A DNA stretch of 64,000 bases. Source: Malaya genurostris. Its lineage: Eukaryota; Arthropoda; Insecta; Diptera; Culicidae. The stretch lies in the NCBI RefSeq assembly GCF_030247185.1, contig NC_080571.1, positions 9,086,001-9,150,000 of the forward strand, in the 5' to 3' direction. Made by a program: the position numbers and the translations under genes. A model generated the notes under the pieces. It worked only from the letters and a program-made list of their open reading frames with translations, did not search any database and had not been told where the DNA came from. Below are positions 22,771 through 32,219 of the stretch, piece after piece (position 1 is the stretch's first letter; each line of letters opens with the position of its first letter).

Positions 22771-23115
22771 TTATTCTCATTTGTTTCAGTTCTTGAAAGA
22801 TTCAGAGTTTTTCCTGAGTGCTTGCATATGCACCAAGCTTGGAGTGTATGCCTGTTATGTCGTTTAACACTTTCGTATCGTTCAGGCAGAACACTAGCTT
22901 CGTTGATACAAATACTTTCCCCAGTACTGTGGGAGAAAGCTCTGCCATTTCTGCAGTTACTTTGTCCACTTCCTGCTGTTAGTTCCGTGTTTTCCTTTTG
23001 AAAGATTATTATTTTGGGCAGCAAAGGGAAACAGATGAAGCATAATTGTTGTTCCAGATTATCCAGCCTTCTTGCTCAACAATCAATCGCAAGGGAACCA
23101 AACAAATAGCAAATA

Positions 23116-23367
23116 ATGTACAGTAAGGAAGCGCAAGAGAGTCGAAATAAATCAATTCGCAAGTATAGGCAGTTCCATCCGCAGAACTTCAATCGTTTAG
23201 TGAATCTAGAGGATGTATTCAAACGATTTCTTTTAACGTCTGATCCTGTAATAGCATTATCGAATAGAGTAACAACCAACGTGAGTGTACTCCATCTTCC
23301 CGATTATGCAGCTGAATTACACATTTTCAATTTTAACACGCTAGAAGACAGCAATACCTTATTTTAA
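23116..23367 (+). pseudogene. Transposon-associated protein, C-terminal fragment (right copy)
   Basis: Inverted duplicate of the last 84 codons of the fragment at 22372-22623, starting MYSKEAQESRNK and ending NTLEDSNTLF at the same stop. The two copies are identical at the amino-acid level, so the arms are recent or have been kept alike by gene conversion. The sequence upstream of 23116 is unrelated to the left copy, so this fragment has no start of its own. Confidence 0.6.
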
Positions 23368-24045
23368 TATGTATAGCTAATAAATGTCTTACATGAAAGA
23401 GCATTTTTCAATGAAAAAACCCTATGTTTGAACACAATTAAAAAAATTTAAAAAAATATCTCCTCCGCCATTTTTTCTATAAACATGCTCGAAAGTATTT
23501 TCTATCAAATGAAAGAAACCGATTTTTTTTTCGTTTGCTCCAATGTTAGATATAGCAGTTTAAAAATGATCTGTTTTTGAACTAGTTTTACTCATAACTT
23601 CGGTTCAGAAAACGCTACCTGAATGCGCTCATGAAAAAATTGGTTTCAACAAACTCTAAAAGATATTCAAAGACACCAAAATCGAGAAGTGAATATTAAG
23701 AAAGCTAGAGCAAAAAATCTGATTTTTTTAGGAACACCCTAAGTTGATCTATTAAAATAGCTGTAACACTAAAACCGTTAGAGATACTACAATAGTGTTT
23801 TCGGCAAAGTTGCTTGATATAAGTTTTCCTACAATTTTGCCGAAGGACGCAGTCCTCTATCTCAACACATACGGAAAATAATTTTTGGATCACCCTAATA
23901 ATTAGAACCACCCTAATACCATATGCTTCAAAATATGGCTTATCTTCCACTGATCATTTGTTCCGAAGACATCATAGCTCTAAAGTATAAGGCTAAGCCA
24001 CAAATGTTTTTGTCCCCCTAAATTGTGGATCCGGACCACTGTGCA

Positions 24046-24747
24046 ATGGCTGGAGTAAATTTAAAATTTGGATGCTTGGTGCTTCTTACGAAGATATTCA
24101 ATGCCATAAAAATGATCAAAAATCACAAACGAAACCTTATGAGTTGGTCAAGAAAATGTTTAGACCTTATAACCGAAATTGGGTCTATCATACGGACAAT
24201 GATTCGAAGTTTCGAAGCCGTCTGTGACGTGCGTGAAAGATGGAAAAAGGCATCACCATCTAACAGCCCTACCAATTTCCCGACGAAAACTCTATCGAAA
24301 GTTTCTAGATCAACATGATGAGCTAATTCCAGGAAAGTCAGTTCTCAAGCTACTTCAAAGCTATCTAGAAATTCGGAAGATTTTGTGTTTTCTTCCAACA
24401 AGCGAAGCCTGACACGATGTCGACGTCTAAATAATTAGATTTAAGCCGGGGTAAAATAAACGATATAATAATAATTGTCGACGTCACGAATGTATCATGT
24501 CATTCTCTGTGATGACGATGACTACATTTCTTTCGCCAAATTTAACTATTCTATTTCAATAGACTTGGTTTTTCTCAGCTTACAAAACATATGTAAGCTG
24601 GCATGTGAGATTCGCGCTTTATGTTCTGAACCCGAAGCCATCAGATTATGTTCGTAAAACTATGTATAAATGTGGTTACAAACTCATAGAAATTGATCAA
24701 GGAGTAGAATTGAAAATTTGAAGAATATGAGACATAAGCAAAGAGCT
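24046..24747. other. No gene recognised
   Basis: Frames at 24025-24318 and 24224-24412 show no motif I can name. Possibly further degraded transposon DNA flanking the palindrome. Confidence 0.4.
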
Positions 24748-24957
24748 TAGACACACGTCCCGGGTTTACGGTTCAATGCATATGGCACTGGTCTTACAAG
24801 CCAGTTGTATGCTCGAGTCCCGATCTGGAAGGATTCTTAGTGTCAATAGGATCGTATCACCAGCCATGCAATGGTTCTGTACACTCTGAATCGGCTGCGA
24901 AGTCTGTTGAAACAGAAGGTCAAATTCCACTACATGAATATAATACTAAGGCTTAGC
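24748..24957 (+). repeat. tRNA-Val-like SINE
   Basis: A cloverleaf-like segment contains the anticodon arm CTGGT, loop CTTACAA, GCCAG (anticodon TAC, valine) and a B-box-like GCTCGAGTCCC. After it come GGAAGGATTCTTAGTGTCAA, a GTACACTCTGAATCGGCTGC block and AAGTCTGTTGAAACAGAAGG, a typical tRNA-unrelated body. The 3' body recurs alone at 47588-47665, which confirms that it is a repeat. Confidence 0.75.
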
Positions 24958-26290
24958 AGAATTGCAAGTGACCGGGAAAACCGGGAAAAAGTCGGAAATT
25001 TGATTTCATCGGGAGAAAACCGGAAAAAACGAGAATTTGAGTGTAAAACCGGGAAAAATATTACTGGCCCAAATATGAGTTTGATTTGCTCAGTGAATCT
25101 ATGTTTACTTTTCTTCTAAAGGTCCTCAACTATCCCATAGTAGGATCACAAGAATGTCGATATTATTGTAGATGAGAATGAATTGAATTTAGCTTGAGCT
25201 TGTGGAACTGATAGATCCTAACTTCAATAATGTACTGATTCAAATAATGCAATCGATATTTCCCAAAACAATTTCAGGATTTATATTGCTTTCGATATAA
25301 GATCTGTATCCTAGCCGATTAGTTCTAAAGTGATATAATATATAAACTAATTGAACTAATCATTGCTTAGTTTCAAACCCTGAATAGTATTGGTTGATGA
25401 TCTGAAGTCAAAGTCAATTTACTACAAATGTTACGTTGATCTGCTAGAATCAGGCCAATTGTAAGAGGATTTCTCATAGAAGTTAAATTTGTTGGGCTAT
25501 TTGGAAATAAAACTGGTCAAAATCCAGCGGAGAGTTCATCATAAAGAACTCGCACTTTTTCATTATTTTTCTGGTTACTGCACGAGAGATACTTACAATT
25601 TAGAATCCCTTTTATGAAAAAATAGATCGATATATTTCGTGTTTTTGCAGCTATCATTTGATTTATTTGCTCATCAACGCATTGAAATCGCAAACATGTT
25701 GCATTCAAAAAATAAGACGATGTGACGGATGTATCTGTTGTTCATTAACTAATACATATAGTTACCAAAAACAATGTTGTTTTAGAAGAGCCAGTCGTGA
25801 CAGCCCAACGGTTTTGCTAAAATTTAGCTATATGTATATCTCTTGATTTTTGTTGAATTTTGTTGCATGAGAATTGAATTTTTTTTTGTCTCATAGGACA
25901 TTGTTTATAATTGGTTTTATGGTTTGCATCACAATCACAGACTGATAATTCATCTGAATTTCATTGAACAGACGTATTTGCAAGCGAATTATCACAATTT
26001 AAACAGCGTAATATGACAATTTTTTGTACCAATGTATGATAGATGCAATGTAAGATATTGTACCCAAAAAGTACTTGAATTCTCAATTATTGGGCCTATT
26101 ATAAATGTTATTTTTTGAACATGGGATATTTGATTAAAGCTTGAATTGAAGGAATATTACGAAAAAACTAAACAGAGGCGATTTGAGTCTATTCCAAAAA
26201 CCGTGAATTTTAATCTCGCAAACCGGGAAAATCGAGAAATTGAAATCGGCTATTCACTTGCCAACATGGCTTAGCTTAGAGACACTTAGT
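24958..26290. other. AT-rich stretch with GGGAAAA-rich ends, possible old element
   Basis: Begins with CCGGGAAAACCGGGAAAA-type runs (24971-25060) and ends near CAAACCGGGAAAATCGAGAA (26219-26238). The margins GGCTTAGCA (24950) and its approximate complement near 26270, each next to a CAAGTGA/CACTTG word, hint at terminal inverted repeats. The match is imperfect and no target duplication is clear. No coding recognised. Confidence 0.3.
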
Positions 26291-28675
26291 TATCTCACCC
26301 GTTGGTAATATTCGTATAGGAAAAGCTCAATAATGTAACCGAATGAATATATGCCTACTTCCGGTTGTTCCCGAATTTACCCAGTGCCAAATTTTCCCAC
26401 TATTCCCAACCGATCTACACTCGAATTTAACCAATGGCGAAAGTTTCTCACAAGATTATAAATTTGATCAAAAAGTGTTAAACACCGAGCCATGCTCGTT
26501 CGGCTCCGGCCGGGAATAGAGGAGGCCAACTTTTTCGAAAATTCACCAACCCAACGTGAAACACGAGAAATTAAATATGTACAGTCGAACAACAGTAAAC
26601 TCGAACCGTTCTACTATACTCGCCTGTTCTCGTCCCTCCAAACTCCTCCAAAACCACCCCCCACCCATTTGCAGCCATTGATTCTCACTGCGGTGGCAGA
26701 CAAAAAATAGACCAGCACTTCTCGGAAACAGGCCGAATCGCAAATAATTCCGCACAAGCATTTTCCATATTCATAATGTATTTATGTTGTTTCGAGGATA
26801 ATCTTCTAGTTTATTTTCTCCAAATAGAATGAGGGTACGACCGACGCTAACCGGTCACCACCAGCGTTTTCTCCAGTCGTGCGACACCCGAACCGTGTAC
26901 GGTACTGACCGTCATTAGAAACGGTCTCTGGATGTGATTATTGTACGATTTTCGCGCAAAGATTCTGCCAGCGACTAGCCCTCTGTAATTATTTGATCAA
27001 AGCAAATATATATATCATGCACATTCGTGGTAGGTGTGCGGGTGGATACTTTTCTGAACGGAAGGATTCTACTTACGTGATTATTGTGGTAGCTAAGCGG
27101 TCAGTGCAGATGCGGATGCGGACGAGAAGCTGGGCCCGAGGATCGCGCGAGAACCCTGAGGTTGAATCTGCTTGCACGGAAAGGTTCCCTTTATCAAAGT
27201 TGCTTCCTTCCCAGACCAAATTTAGTATGTGCGTGTATCCGATTGTTTAGATGGGAGGAAACGAACAAAATACGAACGGAGTCCTGATTTTGATTCCGTA
27301 CCAACGGTACAAATCTCTTTTTGATATGGAATTGGACCTTTTAATATTTTATTACATTTTATTTGTCTGTCCGACCGACCATTCGGACCTGGCGAAGGTA
27401 AAAAAAAAGACATAATTTATTCGCGTTTATCAGCGTACGTTTCTGCTGGTAAAAAGTAAAATCACACTTGAACGAATTATGTCTGACTCGCTTTGATATC
27501 GGAGAACTCCGAAGGAATTTTCGGGAGCTTTGAACATGATATGTAGCATTCCACGAATCTCGGAGCATGGGTACTGAGTACGATGAAACACGTGAAGGAT
27601 GCTCAACCCAACTAGGAGTTCGAAAAAATCACCCTCTAGCTAAGTCTACTCTCTTCGCCACAGAGTACCCAGCATTAATAATATGCTAATGAAAAGATCT
27701 ATGTTCGCATACAAATATATGTGTTCTGTTGGCGACGAAAAAACAAAGCACATATCGACTGAAACAGTAAAGTCTCTCAACCACCTCAATTTCGTTATCA
27801 ACAGTCATTTCCTACGACATTGCTTACCACTTCTCTTCTGACACACTATCTAGATATTGACACCCTCCAGAGAATGGCAGTTTGAACTTTTCATTATTTT
27901 TAATAAATTTTAACCCACTTCTTGGCGTTCGAGATAACCTCAACCTCAAATGGGATTTTTCTTGGGAAAATGTTGTAATTAGACGGATGACGATAACGGC
28001 AACAAGCCGGGTGAAAGTTGATTCTTTAGAACTTAGAAAACATTCCACACTCCCCGTGCGGATCTGTCCTTGTTGTAGATCTGCTCGTTTTCCTGGTGCA
28101 AAACTTCGAATGTTTACTGTAGTGAAAAATTATGGTGACGAAGGGTTCGGTTGATGACAGTGGAAATCGTCAAGATTTTTCTGCTGAACATTGAATGATA
28201 CATTTTTGTCGCTATTCGAAACAGGTTGTTTATTATGTTGAAACAACAATCATAATTTGTGTACTTTCAGATTAGATTAGTGACATTAACTTAAAAATCA
28301 CCCATTCGAAAAATTCGCTCAGCTTTGTGTAATTTTTTGAGACGGTTTCATCAGTTTCATTCCACTAACCGCTCAAACAGAATGAATGTGAGTTGGTGAC
28401 CAGCATTTTTTGAAATAGTGAAATTGTGCCATCCTACAAAGCTCGAAGAAACTTATAAAATTCCATTGAATCAACGGCCCCAACAGATTCAATTAAATAA
28501 CAAAAAATTGTGTACGAGACACGACCGATCATAATGACATTAAAAATGCAATTTTGAAAATCTCTCATCAACAGATTCAAATTTGAAAAATAGGAAAATA
28601 ATTGTGAAAAACTAACGTTACTATGGCCGTTTTTCATTGAAAAACACTGGTGGCGTGGATTACTCTGATTTTGCA
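26291..28675. other. Mostly unique DNA, no gene recognised
   Basis: Moderately GC-rich stretch (26370-28160) with short overlapping frames on both strands and no domain. Probably intronic or intergenic single-copy sequence. Confidence 0.45.
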
Positions 28676-29447
28676 CTTACGAGCAGAAATGCAATATTTT
28701 GACGGTGTTACATTGTTTTTTTTTGCGAAATTCGGCTTCCGTTCGTAAATAAAGATTTCACGACCAGAGCAATCGCAACCTAATCTAATGTTCATCGAGA
28801 AATAATATAATTCCATCTCCAACTCACCTAGTGAGAAGCGTTTAAAATTAGGTAATTCTGAGTTTACTCCATAAGTCTTCAACAATCCCCCCCGCTCACG
28901 TGTAAATTTCTTATTTTGCTTACCGGGCGAGAGTAGTTAAAGTGGTGGACCCTAGCAACACAATCGCTCACCGGTAAATCAAATGCAGTGAACACCCACA
29001 CAAAAGGACATATATTTAGCAAATAAGGTCCAGAAAGTCTATCGCCAAATGTTCTCATTTGGCCTGCTAGTTCCCACAGAATCAACAGATTCAATATACT
29101 CAAGCGAACACGGTGTGCAACAGATGGAACAAAATGACACACCACAAAAATCAAACATCCAGCGATCGACAAGATTCCTGCTTCGTCGGCGGCTGACTGC
29201 CGATTAAAGTTAAGATTGTAAGATGGCATATAATTATAGATTCCTTTCTGTGCGAACGTTCATGCGTTGCAGAAGGGAACGAGACTTGTTCTTGCATGAC
29301 GTAAACACTACCTATAGCGAACGAAGCAGATCTATTACTATACAAAATTCTAGGTGCAGTCCAACGATCGAAACCGTCGACTGTGCACGATAATAGGATC
29401 AATAGGATGACATCATTTGCCCTACTGTGATTGGTTGGTGAATACAT
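28676..29447 (-). other. Two overlapping minus-strand frames with splice-like signals, unconfirmed
   Basis: The frames 29447-29151 (98 aa, hydrophobic NDVILLILLSC near the start) and 29229-28879 (116 aa, hydrophobic LSIAGCLIFVVCHFV) overlap. On the minus strand a donor-like CCG|GTAAGC ends at 28924, and an acceptor-like CTAATTTTAAACGCTTCTCA followed by CTAG ends at 28828. Joining them does not keep the 116-aa frame open (it stops within 12 codons), and no family is recognised. I list it as a place to look rather than as a gene. Confidence 0.2.
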
Positions 29448-30409
29448 AGGTCGATTTTATCCAATTTTTCAATAGTATGCTATTGAAATACTTAAACGAC
29501 GTTACCATGACATGTTTAAGTTAAGTGTTTCCGAATCGATTGGTAGTTGAATTATATAAATCCATCCACAGATCATTGAGTTTTTAGTGTTCAAAATTAT
29601 GACAAAAAAGCTAACGCGACTCTCTAGTTTTTTTTATTTTAATTGACACTGGCTACGTATAGTGAAGAATAAGGCATTTTTGATACCAAAATAAACGAAA
29701 AAAATCGTTGACTGGGACTTTAACTGATAAACTTTAGAAAATCGATCATTTTTTCTTGTGCGTTAGACGTCCAGCTCGTCGTGGTGAGAATCTTCCACCA
29801 ACAGCAACAACAACAACAGACCTTATGCGTGGTATAATGCCTCAAACGGTCAGATCGCCTTCCGGACGTTGTGGCGGGTAATCCTTCAACTTGTTACAGC
29901 AACAACAGATTAAAAGATTTGGGAACTGAATTTTGGATTCGATTCTGAAACTGAGCTGAGCTGAAATAGATCGCCCGTAGTTGCACTTCGTGATTGACCG
30001 AATGAGTGGAAATGTACAATGAACCAAGAAAATGAAGCTTGGAAGAAGCAAATCATTTTCACTGTACATACCCCCTCACTCCAAACTTTTTATTAAATGA
30101 TGGAATGTTAGTCCGATACTCGTTGTTTCTAGAGACCGCGGGTACCACTGTATCTCCACGAGCATCACGGGACAGGAGATTTGTTAGTAGGGAGGGAAAG
30201 AGATCCGGATATGTTTTGGTAAACAATATGATCACAACAAAACCTGATTTTCGATACTCAGGAGAAATATAATAAGTAAGAAAAACATAAAATATCTCCA
30301 AGGGACGATCTCACCAGTATCCCTTTTCTCCTGCTCGCTCTGCTGTCAGCAATGCGAGATGAAACACGACCACTGAATGAATAAAATAAAAACACTCGCT
30401 GCAGACCAA
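29448..30409. other. No gene recognised
   Basis: Short CAACAACAACAACAG run at about 29805-29818; otherwise featureless AT-rich DNA. Confidence 0.4.
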
Positions 30410-30414
30410 CTCTA

Positions 30415-30799
30415 CACACTTTAAAAAAATCCTGTGATTTTACATCTTATTAGATGCACATAAATGGAGCGTCGCAGTTCACGCAAATTTACGTCGAAGA
30501 ACATTTAATATTTTGTCTAAAACTCCATGACATGAAATTCATTGAAATAAAAAAAAAAGATACTGATATCAACCACCGCGACTTGAACCAAGAATCATTG
30601 GATCGCATGTACGTCTGTTAATCGACTGAGCCACAGAAGCATGCATCTGCTTGGCTGGTAAATGGTGCAGTAAAATTCAAGCTCATCTAACATTAAGTCA
30701 TTACAAATAAAATTTTCCGTAATTTGACAAATTAGGTCTTATTGAATTACATCGTATGAGGGATTAAGTCACCTGTAAAATTCAAAATTTTTTGGTGTG
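30415..30799 (-). repeat. MITE with tRNA-like core, copy 3 (best preserved)
   Basis: A 385-bp element bounded by CACACTTTAAAAAAATCCTG at the left and a right end whose complement starts CACACCAAAAAATTTTGAAT, with TA at both outer edges (30413-30414 and 30800-30801) as for Tc1/mariner-type MITEs. On the minus strand the core at 30640-30572 holds the A box TGGCTCAGTCG and the B box GGTTCAAGTC, with spacing like a tRNA gene. Non-coding; an inverted-repeat element that has captured, or is fused to, a pol III promoter-like sequence. Confidence 0.75.
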
Positions 30800-30958
30800 T
30801 AGACCTTCAGTATGAATGACACGATCGACTTGTAAACTTTCACACATTCACTAGAAATCTGACAACACCGACAATGACATGCAGACGGCGCTTCGATCGG
30901 TTAACAGGTTAACATCGTTGAATTTTGGAGCGGTAAATTCTTACTTTTCGCCACAATA

Positions 30959-30984
30959 CAGGTGTGACACACTTGTCACACCTG
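30959..30984. repeat. Perfect 26-bp palindrome
   Basis: Arms CAGGTGTGACA and TGTCACACCTG (11 bp each) around a 4-base centre. No flanking duplication. Could be a protein-binding site or the joined ends of an excised element. Confidence 0.6.
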
Positions 30985-31099
30985 CATTATCACTCAAAAT
31001 AACTATTTCAGCCAAATTTTTAACTATACGTATCAAACAACACATTGAAATTATACTTTTCCGAGAGCAGCACCTGGACACCAAATCGCACTCCCAGTG

Positions 31100-31530
31100 A
31101 TGCCAACTCTTCTCAATTTTGGATTGGATTCTGAAATTGAAATTGAAAGGTTTCAAATTGGGTTCTGGTTCAACTGATTATGAAATTAGAATTTAGTTTC
31201 ATACTTCCAGTTTCAGAATTAAGTTACGGAATGTACAGGATCATAATTTAAAACTATGATTCTGGAATTGAAATCTAATTCTGGATTCAGAAACTGGTTT
31301 CATGACTAGATTTTGGAAATGAACTTAGTTGCTTAATTTATGTTCGGGATTCGAATCCGGAATTCTGATTTAGGACCTGGAACAAAACTCAGAATATGGA
31401 TTTTGGGATCTGAATTCTGGAGCTGAATGTTTGATTTGAATTCCGAGTGAATTTTAGTTTTGAGTTTTGAAACTGATTTCTGAATCAGAATTGGACTCAA
31501 TTTTATAATTTAATTCCTGAATCGATTCTT
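31100..31530. repeat. Degenerate minisatellite, TTCTGAATTTGAAACTG-like
   Basis: About 430 bp in which variants of AATTCTGGAATTGAAAT, TCAGAAACTGGTTTC and TTTGAAACTGATTTCTGAAT recur at irregular spacings of roughly 12-20 bp. It is rich in TTCTG/GAAAT words on one strand. The array is too diverged to give a fixed period by eye. Non-coding. Confidence 0.65.
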
Positions 31531-31807
31531 TTAGATTTGTTAAAATATTAATAATATATAAATAGCCGCTAACCAGTCAGCGACTGGCATAATAGGAAGG
31601 CAGTAAGTGATTATAAATATATTCTCCTACCCAGTGCTTGAGCGGAAGAATAGGTATAGAGCGAGAAGACTAGTGTTTGTGGTCCGATGAACAGAGAAGA
31701 TGTTTGGACATGGGATACTGGTCGTGAGGCGGCTAGGATTTAGACCATGATCGATGTACGCTTTATCATACCCAGTCGTGTGTTATAGCTGTGACTATCA
31801 CAAGGCT

Positions 31808-31900
31808 TAAGGTGGCGAAATGGTAGCTCGTATGCACGGAATGCATAAGAACGCAGGTGCGAGTCCTGTCTCTGAATGTGTCTTTTTCCTAAAAATCACA
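31808..31900 (+). repeat. tRNA-like SINE head
   Basis: A box TGGCGAAATGG at 31814 and B box GGTGCGAGTCC at about 31856. The T-stem GCAGG/CCTGT and an anticodon stem TATGC/GCATA can be drawn. The acceptor stem does not pair, so this is a SINE or tRNA pseudogene rather than a working tRNA. It is followed by a CTTTTTCC and A-rich tail. Confidence 0.55.
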
Positions 31901-31961
31901 AAAAAAATTGTGAAACGAGCAACATACGCCATAGAATCAAATATTATCTGTTCTATAAGCT

Positions 31962-32219
31962 GTGCGGAGCAGCATGAAAATCGCAATTAGTCGAAAACTG
32001 TTTTGGGCTTGGGTTCGAGTGAAGCGTGCCTGGTTGGGAAACAGTACCGAGTTCATTCATCACACTGTCAAACATTCGGTAAAAGTGAATGTTTGGAGGT
32101 GCTTCTTACTACGTATATTTGGTTGTTTGGAGCTTTGCATGCAAAATTTTAATGCAGCGAGAATGATCAAAGGTCTGAGGTCTGTCGAGAAGTTATTCGA
32201 AAGTGATAACAGATATTAG
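31962..32219 (+). pseudogene. Tc1-like transposase fragment
   Basis: Encodes ISRKLFWAWVRVKRAWLGNS, then HTVKHSVKVNVWRCFL and FGCLELCMQNFNAARM. The VKHxVKVNVWGCFSxxGxG block is characteristic of Tc1-type (DD34E) transposases between the first and second catalytic Asp. The first Asp motif, the DNAP block and the Glu motif are not found. A shorter relative of the same DNA is at 56830-57010. Confidence 0.65.

Larger units (their letters stand above)
21691..24045. mobile_element. Large palindromic (foldback) transposon-derived structure
   Basis: The left arm (21691-22623) and right arm (23116-24045) are near-perfect inverted copies of about 930 bp; an 81-aa frame in each differs at one residue. 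The spacer is 492 bp (22624-23115). The outer ends are TGCACAGTGGTCCGGATCC and its complement. A TGCA tetranucleotide lies at both boundaries and could be a target duplication or simply part of the palindrome. Each arm carries the same C-terminal coding fragment (see the entries at 22372 and 23116), so the structure looks like two head-to-head 3' ends of one DNA transposon. If transcribed it would fold into a very long hairpin. Confidence 0.85.

Noticed and set aside
31808..31900. Functional tRNA gene
   Set aside because: T and anticodon stems can be drawn but the acceptor stem does not pair and the base before the anticodon is not T. A SINE or pseudogene is more likely.
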